From: Bacteroidota bacterium
GTDB taxonomy: Bacteria; Bacteroidota; Bacteroidia; Bacteroidales; Prolixibacteraceae
Direction of reading: 5' to 3'
Length of the DNA stretch: 6,284 nt
Assembly: GCA_013203755.1 (NCBI GenBank)
Contig: JABMPI010000327.1
Location: 1 to 6,284 of the forward strand
Below the pieces are notes generated by a model that saw only the letters and a list, made by a program, of their open reading frames with translations, was not told the DNA's origin and did not search any database. Within the stretch, counting starts at the first letter, position 1. Each line of letters begins with the position of its first letter. Shown piece after piece: positions 1 to 5,689 of the stretch. The translations under genes and the position numbers were made by a program.

Positions 1-102
1 ATTAACCGTTCGATCTTCAAAGATTCAATTTTTCACAAACTTGCTGAAAGAATGGTAGCAAAGCCACATGTAGCATATTTGCAAATTAAAGTTAGTAACT
101 AA
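1..102 (+). CDS. C-terminal fragment of an unidentified protein, cut by the left edge
   Basis: Frame 1 is open from the first base to TAA at 100-102, giving 33 residues that end in KPHVAYLQIKVSN. The composition is protein-like (mixed charged, aromatic and aliphatic residues), but the stretch is too short to assign to a family. An internal ATG at 52-54 would give only 16 residues, so I read this as the tail of a gene starting outside the window. It stops 17 bases before the proposed start of the next plus-strand gene, a spacing that would suit an operon. A chance open stretch is quite possible in DNA this AT-rich. Confidence 0.3.
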   Translation: MNRSIFKDSIFHKLAERMVAKPHVAYLQIKVSN

Positions 103-119
103 GTATACACCTCAAAAAT

Positions 120-569
120 ATTTTTAAGCAAAAAATTTTACAATCGCTTACAGAGAGCAGATCAAATGATAATTACGGTCTTTCAGAAAAATTAAAATGC
201 GATATAAAGTTGGTATCGTATTTAGTTGAAGAATTGGGAAAAGAGAATTTGGTCGCTTTAACTGAAGTAACAAGCAAGAACACCACGATCCATAAAGATT
301 ATATAATTGAAATTACGAATAAAGGTTTATACATGGTTAGTATTGATGGAGGTTTTAAAAGAATAAACAGAAAAATTTGGATTACTAAGACCTGGGCTTT
401 CGTAAAAATTACAGCTGCCATTATTAATGCAGTAGCAATTATTTTGATTGGTGCATACAGTTTGAAACTATCGTCAAAGGCATACGAGACGGAAAAAGAG
501 AATGAGTCTATTAAGAGAAAAATTGAAGTAATAGAAGGTGTTTTGAAAATTATTCAAGATTCTGATTAG
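120..569 (+). CDS. Small protein with winged-helix-like N-terminus, one membrane helix and a C-terminal coiled coil; start codon abnormal
   Basis: The only conventional start in this frame is TTG at 210, giving 119 residues. The frame is open back to a TAA at 96-98, and the upstream codons read KQKILQSLTES, then GLSEKLKCDIKLVSYLVEELGKEN: regular amphipathic helices that join a strand-turn-strand (VALTEV, then DYIIEITNKG) as in a winged helix. Starting at TTG would remove the first two helices, so I place the start at ATT 120-122 (149 residues), where a single change would make ATG. Counted from the TTG, a hydrophobic helix spans about residues 64-86 (WAFVKITAA through AIILIGAYSL), and residues 88-118 form a charged helix likely to be a coiled coil. 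Small winged-helix-plus-membrane proteins of this design are common hypothetical proteins in Bacteroidota. I cannot give a function. It ends in TAG. The gene may be start-damaged or may use a rare AUU start. Confidence 0.6.
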   Translation: MFKQKILQSLTESRSNDNYGLSEKLKCDIKLVSYLVEELGKENLVALTEVTSKNTTIHKDYIIEITNKGLYMVSIDGGFKRINRKIWITKTWAFVKITAAIINAVAIILIGAYSLKLSSKAYETEKENESIKRKIEVIEGVLKIIQDSD

Positions 570-708
570 ATATTTTATAATAATCACGAAAAGTAATTAG
601 AAATTCAAAAAATGAAACTCAAACGACTACTAAGCGACTTTTAAAACTTGTTTGTGTGCAACGAGGACGAATTAGGGGATACTTCCGAATTAGCCCACCC
701 CACTTCCG

Positions 709-981
709 AACTCCAACGTCGAGGCTTTTTACTCCGGCGTTGACTCTTTTTATTCCGACGTTGAGACTTTTAACTCCGCCGTTTCATCTTTTAACTTCGA
801 GCTTGCAGTTCTGAAGTACCCCATCGCAGTTAATAACTCCGACATTGATTCTTTTAACATCAATGTTGACTCTTTTTACCCCGACGTTGACTCTTTTAGT
901 CTCGACGCCGAGGTTTTTAACTTCGAGCTTGCAGTTCTGAAGTACCCCATCGCAGTTAATAACTCCAACGTTGAGGCTTTT
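709..981. repeat. Tandem array of thirteen degenerate 21-bp units
   Basis: Units begin at 709, 730, 751, 772, 793, 814, 835, 856, 877, 898, 919, 940 and 961, all exactly 21 bp long. The common unit is AACTCCGACGTTGA followed by CTCTTTT. Two variant units (starting AACTTCGAGC and AAGTACCCCA) occur as a pair at 793-834 and again at 919-960. Because 21 is a multiple of three, every frame gives a seven-residue repeat. The frame in phase with 709 is open from 694 to TAA at 997-999 (NSDVDSF-like heptads) but has no ATG, GTG or TTG. The opposite strand gives KRVNVGV-like heptads, is broken by a TGA (784-786), and also lacks a start. I treat it as non-coding repeat DNA rather than a gene. It is not a CRISPR, because there are no unique spacers. 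Confidence 0.85.
789..966. repeat. Exact 52-bp direct repeat within the 21-bp array (789-840 and 915-966)
   Basis: The two copies are identical over 52 bases and lie 126 bases apart, exactly six 21-bp units. Neighbouring units have diverged (for example 772-792 against 898-918). The exact copy therefore points to a recent duplication or gene-conversion event involving a six-unit block, not to slow divergence from an ancient array. Confidence 0.85.
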
Positions 982-1020
982 AATTTCACAGATTCATAAA
1001 AACCTTATTTTTAAGTTTTA

Positions 1021-1230
1021 AACCTTAGTAGCAGATTTTAATATGGAGAATAACCAAACCTTATTACCTTATTTAGATATCAAGATTCAATGTAACAACC
1101 AGAACATCACAAAAAATATAGTTTCGAAAATGAATACCAACGGTTCATCAAATATTATCGGTATTCTATAAAGAAGTAACAAGGTTAATAAGGTTATTTT
1201 TATGACTGATAATACAGGGCTACTAAGGTT
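1021..1230. repeat. About 210-bp AT-rich block bounded by nested inverted repeats
   Basis: AACCTTAGTAGC at 1021-1032 is the perfect reverse complement of GCTACTAAGGTT at 1219-1230. Inside these, AACCTTATTACCTT (1057-1070) pairs with AAGGTTAATAAGGTT (1181-1195), differing by one inserted base. The gaps between outer and inner repeats are almost equal (24 and 23 bases), so the arrangement is symmetrical. A further AACCTTA lies just outside at 1001-1007. The interior holds a 42-codon ORF (ATG 1043, TAA 1169-1171) with no recognisable motif. This could be a small non-autonomous mobile element or repeat-derived remnant. No target-site duplication is evident, so the exact ends are uncertain. Confidence 0.5.
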
Positions 1231-1313
1231 ATTTTTTTAAGATAAAGTTAAAAAAAAGACAATCAACTTTAAACTCAATTTCAGATTATCCCTGACTTTT
1301 TAAATTGATTAAA

Positions 1314-1379
1314 CGTCATGCTGAATTTAGTTCAGCATCTCTATATCAAAACAGCAGATTCCGAATCTGGGAATGGACT
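1314..1379. repeat. REP/MITE-like palindromic element
   Basis: ATGCTGAA (1318-1325) and TTCAGCAT (1331-1338) form a perfect 8-bp stem with a 5-base loop. They are followed by CAGATT-CCG-AATCTG (1355-1369), a perfect 6-bp stem with a 3-base loop. The left end reads CGTCAT and the right end has GGGAATGGAC, close to the inverted GGGAATGACG. From memory, GTCATGCTGAA...TTCAGCAT with outer CGTCAT/ATGACG ends is a recurrent dispersed intergenic repeat in many Bacteroidota. This copy seems to have a slightly eroded right end. It lies 35 bases beyond the stop of the U32 gene and could fold at the end of that transcript, but it has no following T-tract typical of a terminator. Confidence 0.6.
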
Positions 1380-1413
1380 ATTGCCTTGATATTAGAAATA
1401 AGATTTACAGTTT

Positions 1414-2673
1414 TTATCGGCGCTCTTTCACCTCTTTGGCGTCAATCATTTTAAAGAGTTTGTCGGCACGCCTGATTTTTTCATCAATTTGAATGGAAAT
1501 CAGTTGACCTTTTTTACCCTCTTCCTCAGGTTTTAAGTCAACGCGAATCTCAGTTACGATTGTTTTTACAACTCCCGAAGTTGGTCCGGTCACAAGAATT
1601 TCGTCGCCAACCATAAGGTTGCTGGTTTCCAGTTTAAATTCGGCAACATTTATTTTGTTGAAGTAGTTGGTGCATTTTCCAATGTACATTTTGCGTTTGG
1701 TAGCCAGCGAGCCGTAATTTTTACTCCAGTCGCCCAGGCGTTGTCCAAGATAGTAGCCGTTCCAAAATCCACGGTTAAATACAGCCCCCAAACGTTCGTT
1801 CCAGTCGTTTACTTTTTCATCGGTAAAATCATCTTCGAAGTAAGCATCAACTGCTTCGCTGTAACATTGGGCTGTTGCTTGTACGTATTCGGGTGAACGG
1901 GCACGCCCTTCAATTTTTAATACCGAAACACCTGCATCTAATATTTTATTCAGAAAATGAATGGTTTTTAAATCTTTGGGAGACATAATGTATTCATTCT
2001 CAACATCAAGCTCAGCACCGGTTTCTTTGTCGGTAACGGTGTATGCTCTGCGGCAGCTTTGTAAACAAGCACCTCTATTTGCAGAAGAGTTCATTTCGTG
2101 TAAACTGAGGTAACATTTACCGCTGGTAGCCATACATAGCGCACCATGAACGAACATCTCAATTTTCATTAACTCTCCTGCGGGACCTTTGATTTGCTCC
2201 CTTTTTATTTGATCACTAATTTCCCAAACCCTGCCCAAATTCATTTCGCGGGCAAGCACAACTACATCAGCAAAATTGGAGTAAAATTTAACCGCTTCAA
2301 TGTTGGTAATATTTACCTGAGTTGAAATGTGAACTTCCAAACCAATGGAACGGGCATATTGAATAACAGAAACATCCGCAGCAATTACGGCAGAAACCCC
2401 GGCTTCTTTTGCGGCCGAAACAACTTCGTTCATCAATTGAATTTCGCCATCGAAAATCTCGACATTTAAAGTGAGGTAGGTTTTGACCTTGTTTCTCGAT
2501 GCTATTTCTACAATTTTTCTTAGGTCGTCGAGGGTAAAATTATTTGCCGAACGCGAACGCATATTTAAATGTTCAACACCAAAATACACCGAACCAGCAC
2601 CGCCCTGAATAGCGGCCATTAACGATTCGTAGGAACCAACCGGTGCCATTATTTCAACATCTCTTCTCTCCAT
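1414..2673 (-). CDS. U32 family protein (peptidase U32 / TrhP-RlhA-like RNA hydroxylation protein)
   Basis: This 419-residue protein starts at ATG 2673 with the typical U32 opening MAPVGSYESLMAAIQGGAGSVYFG (about residues 9-32), a TIM-barrel-like N-terminal half. The family signature EMFVHGALCMATSGKCYLS is at 172-190. ANRGACLQSCR follows at 198-208, so cysteines 180, 187, 203 and 207 sit where relatives carry Fe-S cluster ligands. The segment around 231-256 (SPKDLK, then VLKIEGRARS) is also typical, and residues from about 329 to the end look like the small C-terminal beta domain. Characterised relatives in Escherichia coli are TrhP (tRNA uridine 5-hydroxylation), RlhA (23S rRNA C2501 hydroxylation) and UbiU/UbiV (ubiquinone hydroxylation); the proteolytic role implied by the name is doubtful. 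Length and layout are nearest TrhP, but I do not assign the exact substrate. The reading frame is intact, unlike the other minus-strand genes here. Confidence 0.93.
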   Translation of the reverse strand: MERRDVEIMAPVGSYESLMAAIQGGAGSVYFGVEHLNMRSRSANNFTLDDLRKIVEIASRNKVKTYLTLNVEIFDGEIQLMNEVVSAAKEAGVSAVIAADVSVIQYARSIGLEVHISTQVNITNIEAVKFYSNFADVVVLAREMNLGRVWEISDQIKREQIKGPAGELMKIEMFVHGALCMATSGKCYLSLHEMNSSANRGACLQSCRRAYTVTDKETGAELDVENEYIMSPKDLKTIHFLNKILDAGVSVLKIEGRARSPEYVQATAQCYSEAVDAYFEDDFTDEKVNDWNERLGAVFNRGFWNGYYLGQRLGDWSKNYGSLATKRKMYIGKCTNYFNKINVAEFKLETSNLMVGDEILVTGPTSGVVKTIVTEIRVDLKPEEEGKKGQLISIQIDEKIRRADKLFKMIDAKEVKERR

Positions 2674-2693
2674 CGTCTAAAAATTTTGAGGGG

Positions 2694-2701
2694 CAAAGTT
2701 A
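2694..2701 (-). promoter_or_regulatory. Putative -7 promoter box (TAACTTTG) of the U32 gene
   Basis: Read on the minus strand this is TAACTTTG, matching the Bacteroidota -7 consensus TAnnTTTG. It ends 20 bases before the ATG, which suits a short leader. I see no clear -33 TTTG at the expected distance, so the call rests on one box and its position. Confidence 0.4.
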
Positions 2702-2743
2702 AGGTTTTTTGTTTGAATTGCTTATTGACCTTTTTATGTAGAA

Positions 2744-2788
2744 AAGGATGCCATCTTTCTATGTTAAAAGTAGAAAGATGGCATCCTT
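2744..2788 (-). terminator. Strong hairpin: perfect 18-bp stem, 9-base loop
   Basis: AAGGATGCCATCTTTCTA (2744-2761) and its exact reverse complement (2771-2788) flank a 9-base loop. On the minus strand the right side of the stem ends in CCTT and runs into TTC, a short U-tract, 53 bases past the stop of the T9SS gene. It probably ends that transcript before the U32 promoter. The stem is longer and more perfect than most intrinsic terminators, so a dispersed palindromic repeat is an alternative. Confidence 0.6.
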
Positions 2789-2801
2789 ACAAATTTATGC
2801 A

Positions 2802-2830
2802 GAACCGTTCTGGAGGAAAAAGAACGGTTC
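2802..2830 (-). terminator. Second hairpin: perfect 10-bp stem, 9-base loop
   Basis: GAACCGTTCT (2802-2811) pairs with AGAACGGTTC (2821-2830) around a 9-base loop. It starts 11 bases after the T9SS gene stop on the minus strand, but no U-tract follows. It may stabilise the 3' end or act together with the larger hairpin 13 bases further on. Confidence 0.45.
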
Positions 2831-2841
2831 GCTTAGATATT

Positions 2842-4257
2842 TTAATCTTGCACAATCAATTTCCCGGGAATTATTTTATCCTTGTATTTGGCACGAACAA
2901 TATAAACTCCTGCTTTCCAACCGTTGGTTTGTATTTTATGTGTTTTGCCTTTTAGCTTATTTTTTGTCTCTTTCAATATATGTGTCGGGCTGTAAACTTC
3001 TATCTCCCATTCAATGTTTTCATCAATTGGTTCGTTAATGTTTGCAGACTCTAATGTAACCGTAGTTTCTGTGGTTGCCGGATTGGGAGACATCATCATG
3101 TAATATCCACCACATCCATCTTCAAAATCCATAAATTTGAATGTAGTATATCCAGCAGCCAATGATGTGACATAAACTTCTCCTTCCTCGTCTTCCGGTG
3201 AACTATTTACCTCTATTTCAATGTAATCATCCCCTTCGTCCAGGACATCATAATCGAAAGTAAAGTCAAATTCAACATCAGTAATACCATAATCATCAAA
3301 TAAATGATACGGGTAAAGGCTTACATAATACTGTTCTCCTTCACAAAGCTCAAATGGTCCTCCCGGGCTTCCTGGAACACCATTACCACCCAACTCCTCA
3401 ACATAAACATCAAAATCATCCGGATCAGGAGCCGGAGGAGGAGGGTTTAAGGTAATTTCTATTGTGTCAGAATTAGTTTGCCCTGATGGAGTAGTTATAT
3501 GTAAACACAAAGTATCTGTGCCAACATGTGAAGTTGCTTCTGCCGTAAATTCAAAATCACCATTGGCGCCAACTTGCGTCAAATTATTACCTAAAATTTC
3601 CCAATAATACTCTATTCCTTCAATGTAATACTTAACAAATCTTGTTTCTGAAAATTTATGCGTATCATCAGTATACATAGCTTCCGGAGGATCAGAAATT
3701 ACAGGCTTTTTGATCCAGTAATATTTAAGTCCTAGATTGGAATAATACGGACAATCATCAATATCATGCTTAAATAGAGGCAAATTACCCCATTTTGAAA
3801 TAATTACGTCAGGATCATCGGTAGCAATTGCAGAATGATCGCTTAGGTTTTGAAATCTTATTTTTGCATTTTCCCGCCACGATACTTCCTCGTAGCTTTG
3901 TTTTAAGTGTTGAGTCCAATAATGTACTTCATACTTCAACCATACGGTATCATATTCTGCTTCCTCTACTATTTCATTTTCTATCATGTGCCATGCGTAA
4001 CCATGGCAATTGTACGTATTAGTTGCCTCGCCTAAATCATCTATCCTATAACCATAAAATGAATCACAGTATTGTAGTGCTGCTTGCTTTTGGGTGCTTG
4101 TTAACTCGTAGCCAGATTTTAACACATAGGCACCGTCCGCCTCCCTGTCTGCTGGTGTATATATTGTTACTTCATCGTGTGAAATGTCGAGATTCGGTGG
4201 TGGAATAGTATTAAGAGTATCAAGCTGGCTAAATACAAATATAGCTTGGATTATCAA
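2842..4257 (-). CDS. T9SS-exported protein with NCHGYAW/DHSA (papain/NlpC-like) N-terminal domain; start region broken by a nonsense codon
   Basis: The longest readable frame begins at TTG 4257 (471 residues), but this cuts the signal peptide in half. The natural ATG is at 4296-4294 in the same frame and is followed directly by TAA. Residue numbers here count from TTG. Residues 83-89 are NCHGYAW, 140-146 DHSAIAT and 154-157 SKWG. Together these resemble the Cys, His and following SKxG elements of NlpC/CHAP-like folds often seen in Bacteroidota secreted proteins (I recall a DUF7689-type family, unverified). Residues 190-270 look like an Ig-like/PKD-like beta region (YYWEILGN, then TSPSGQ-like strands), followed by a Pro-rich linker (272-280) and an acidic beta-rich part. 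Residues 390-471, SPNPA through GVYIVRAKY to GKLIVQD, are a type A T9SS C-terminal sorting domain, which directs export across the outer membrane and attachment to the cell surface. Enzyme activity is inferred only from the motif spacing. Confidence 0.8.
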   Translation of the reverse strand: MIIQAIFVFSQLDTLNTIPPPNLDISHDEVTIYTPADREADGAYVLKSGYELTSTQKQAALQYCDSFYGYRIDDLGEATNTYNCHGYAWHMIENEIVEEAEYDTVWLKYEVHYWTQHLKQSYEEVSWRENAKIRFQNLSDHSAIATDDPDVIISKWGNLPLFKHDIDDCPYYSNLGLKYYWIKKPVISDPPEAMYTDDTHKFSETRFVKYYIEGIEYYWEILGNNLTQVGANGDFEFTAEATSHVGTDTLCLHITTPSGQTNSDTIEITLNPPPPAPDPDDFDVYVEELGGNGVPGSPGGPFELCEGEQYYVSLYPYHLFDDYGITDVEFDFTFDYDVLDEGDDYIEIEVNSSPEDEEGEVYVTSLAAGYTTFKFMDFEDGCGGYYMMMSPNPATTETTVTLESANINEPIDENIEWEIEVYSPTHILKETKNKLKGKTHKIQTNGWKAGVYIVRAKYKDKIIPGKLIVQD

Positions 4258-4296
4258 TAATAGGGTAATAAATATTTTTTTAATTTTAATTTACAT
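4258..4296 (-). other. Natural start region of the T9SS gene: ATG followed by in-frame TAA, then the signal peptide
   Basis: On the minus strand 4296-4294 is ATG and 4293-4291 is TAA. The frame then continues IKIKKIFITLLL and joins IIQAIFVFSQ, encoded past the TTG at 4257, forming a textbook signal peptide with cleavage near SQ/LD. Replacing TAA with AAA, one base, would restore a normal lysine-rich N-terminus and a 484-residue protein. Alternatively translation could begin at ATT 4290 or 4284, as AUU starts are known (infC). I favour a nonsense mutation or a sequence error. Confidence 0.7.
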
Positions 4297-4463
4297 TTTG
4301 GATTAAAAATTAATTGGGTACTAACAAATTTTCCGAAGAAAAAGTGTTTCAGTATTATTCGCGAATTTTGAATTGCATTAGTTGACAGATGGTTCAACTT
4401 TCTATTTGTAAAGAGATTTTATAGAATACTATAATCAATTTGGTGCATTATTAAGGAATGGTT

Positions 4464-4571
4464 TTAATCGTAATATTCAAATTTTAGCCTTGTATTTCCC
4501 TGAGAACTTCCTGACCCATAGGTTGTTTCCAGTAGAACTAAATTGTTATTTTCATCGTAGGTTTTTATAAA
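4464..4571 (-). pseudogene. In-frame continuation of the lipoprotein gene beyond its TAG stop
   Basis: After the TAG at 4574-4572 the same frame continues for 35 codons to TAA at 4466-4464. It starts FIKTYDENNNLVLLE and ends with LKFEYYD. The first part matches the YD repeat of the upstream coding region (Tyr-x-x-Asp, x-Leu, x-x-Glu), which would be very unlikely in random downstream DNA. The ancestral protein was therefore about 261 residues, and the current stop removes its last repeat. Confidence 0.7.
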
Positions 4572-5249
4572 CTAGCTATCAAGTTTGGTATAACCCCAAA
4601 TTTTTAAATACGATGGAATAATTACTCCATTTTCAAATACATTTCTTTGGAAATAAGAAAATAGCTCACCATTCTTATCAAAAGCTGTTTCTTTGATTAA
4701 ATTTCCGGAATCATCATATTCAAGAAGAATATAGAATTCCAATTCATCTGAATCTAATTCATAATATTCTATTCTTGTCAACCTGTTATTGGTGTACTTA
4801 TAAAGTTTGTATTGATTACCAACTTCCATAATTTCGATGTTTTCTTTTATCATTTTCCCATCGTCAGAATAGGTATAGATGTGATTCTTGTCATGCCAAT
4901 ATCCATCACTTAATTTAGAATAAGATTCAATTTTCACCAATTGATCTTTCGAATTATATTCGTACAAGTGATATTCTATCGGATTTGTAAGAACGCCATC
5001 TTCATATTTTGGTGATATTAATACCTTTTTTAATCTACCTTTACTGTCGTATTCATATTCTTCCTCTATTTTGATAATGTCATCGCATTCTCTGGTAGGA
5101 CATTCTGATTCAATATATCCACAAACTACAACACGTTTCAGTTTTGCATTTTTAGGGTAATTACAAGACGGAGTTTCTTCTTTTTGACAAGCTGATGTAA
5201 TCAAAATAAACAAGCTTATAAGTCCAAATAATATTCTTTTTGGTATCAT
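4572..5249 (-). CDS. Surface lipoprotein with YD (RHS-like) repeats, truncated by an in-frame TAG
   Basis: This 225-residue protein starts at ATG 5249. Residues 1-21 form a lipoprotein signal peptide ending in the lipobox TSAC (Cys21 is the lipidation site). The next residues, QKEET, resemble the Bacteroidota lipoprotein export signal, which sends lipoproteins to the outer face of the outer membrane. Five diverged repeats of the form Y-x-Y-D/N-x-x-G-x-L-x-K-x start near residues 65, 96, 125, 150 and 176; for example YEYDSKGRLKKV and LEYDDSGNLIKE. Such YD repeats occur in RHS proteins and many Bacteroidota cell-surface proteins, where they build beta structures. Cysteines at 29, 43, 50 and 55 could form disulfides. 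The role is unknown. A likely promoter lies upstream at 5284-5291. Confidence 0.85.
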   Translation of the reverse strand: MIPKRILFGLISLFILITSACQKEETPSCNYPKNAKLKRVVVCGYIESECPTRECDDIIKIEEEYEYDSKGRLKKVLISPKYEDGVLTNPIEYHLYEYNSKDQLVKIESYSKLSDGYWHDKNHIYTYSDDGKMIKENIEIMEVGNQYKLYKYTNNRLTRIEYYELDSDELEFYILLEYDDSGNLIKETAFDKNGELFSYFQRNVFENGVIIPSYLKIWGYTKLDS

Positions 5250-5283
5250 GATTCGATTGGTTTTTATTATTTTATGAACGTAA

Positions 5284-5291
5284 CAAATCTA
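5284..5291 (-). promoter_or_regulatory. Putative -7 promoter box (TAGATTTG) of the lipoprotein gene
   Basis: The minus strand reads TAGATTTG, matching TAnnTTTG, 34 bases before the lipoprotein ATG. A TTTG lies at 5305-5302, but at only 10 bases away it is too close for a standard -33 element. If real, it means the lipoprotein is transcribed separately from the split gene that ends at 5318. Confidence 0.4.
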
Positions 5292-5317
5292 TGCTGGTTT
5301 TCAAACAGATCGATAAT

Positions 5318-5689
5318 TTAATTCTTCTGACCTTTTGAAGTTTCTGCATGTTTTTTGCCTAATTCAATTATGGCAAGGGCCTGCTCATACGATTTCAGTT
5401 TTCCTTTTGTAGCAAAATCCATATATTCTTCATTGCTTGTAAATTCATTGATTTTTAATTTCTTCATTGATTTTGCTACTAAAAAGGACGAAACAAGGTC
5501 ATCGGATTTTGAAAACCAGGCAGGCTTGTCAGTCTTCAGCTTGGTTTTCTCAACACTAGCCTCCAATAGGTTTTGAACATCTTCATCGGTCGATGAACTA
5601 ATAATAACATCCTGGATTAAAAGTAATTCAATATACCTGAATTTTAGTGGCCAGTATTGCTCATTAATTCGTGAATCTTTTTGCTTCAA
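5318..5689 (-). CDS. C-terminal half of a split secreted protein (second frame)
   Basis: The 123-residue frame would start at TTG 5689, overlapping the TGA of the upstream frame (5688-5686). It has no signal peptide and reads as the middle of a helical protein (YWPLKFRYIELLLIQDVI, then later ALAIIELGKKHAE), ending in TAA at 5318-5320. The frame stays open upstream to a TAA at 5758-5756, and the upstream codons VYKNTGTNG lead naturally into LKQKDS. A single added base in the A-run at about 5717-5720 would join LKRKDALK of the first frame to VYKNTGTNGLKQKDS, giving one protein of about 240 residues. TTGA-type coupling of two genes is the alternative, but the lack of a signal peptide argues against an independent protein. 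Confidence 0.7.
   Translation of the reverse strand: MKQKDSRINEQYWPLKFRYIELLLIQDVIISSSTDEDVQNLLEASVEKTKLKTDKPAWFSKSDDLVSSFLVAKSMKKLKINEFTSNEEYMDFATKGKLKSYEQALAIIELGKKHAETSKGQKN

Larger units (their letters stand above)
570..1413. other. 844-bp gene-free, repeat-rich intergenic region
   Basis: No convincing gene is present on either strand. The stretch divides into a spacer with a 10-codon ORF (612-644), a 21-bp tandem array (709-981), an AT-rich block with nested inverted repeats (about 1021-1230) that contains an unsupported 42-codon ORF (1043-1171), and a palindromic repeat element (about 1314-1379). It lies between a plus-strand gene and the 3' end of the minus-strand U32 gene, so the two genes converge on it and it need not hold promoters. 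Three unrelated repeat types in succession suggest a tolerated landing site for repeats. Confidence 0.8.

Noticed and set aside
563..586. TGATTA...TAATCA inverted repeat after the small membrane protein gene
   Set aside because: AT-only six-base arms are expected by chance here and there is no T-tract.
709..981. Tandem array considered as a CRISPR
   Set aside because: Units are contiguous and all variants of one 21-bp sequence. There are no unique spacers and no cas genes.
694..999. Open frame of heptapeptide repeats considered as a gene
   Set aside because: It has no ATG, GTG or TTG, the opposite strand is open for long stretches too, and openness follows from the 21-bp period.
1043..1171. 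42-codon ORF inside the inverted-repeat block
   Set aside because: No motif, no promoter or ribosome-binding evidence, and its length is within chance; kept only as part of the repeat description.
2686..3038. Plus-strand ORFs of 89 and 96 residues
   Set aside because: They overlap the T9SS gene's C-terminal domain and the hairpins antisense, and their composition is not protein-like.
3828..4208. Plus-strand ORFs of 64 and 61 residues
   Set aside because: Antisense shadows of the T9SS protein's Cys/His domain.
4357..4366. ATTCGCGAAT palindrome upstream of the T9SS gene
   Set aside because: A single 10-bp palindrome without a second site or promoter context; too weak to call an operator.
5355..5576. 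Plus-strand ORF of 73 residues
   Set aside because: Antisense to the C-terminal half of the split secreted protein, which has the better coding pattern.
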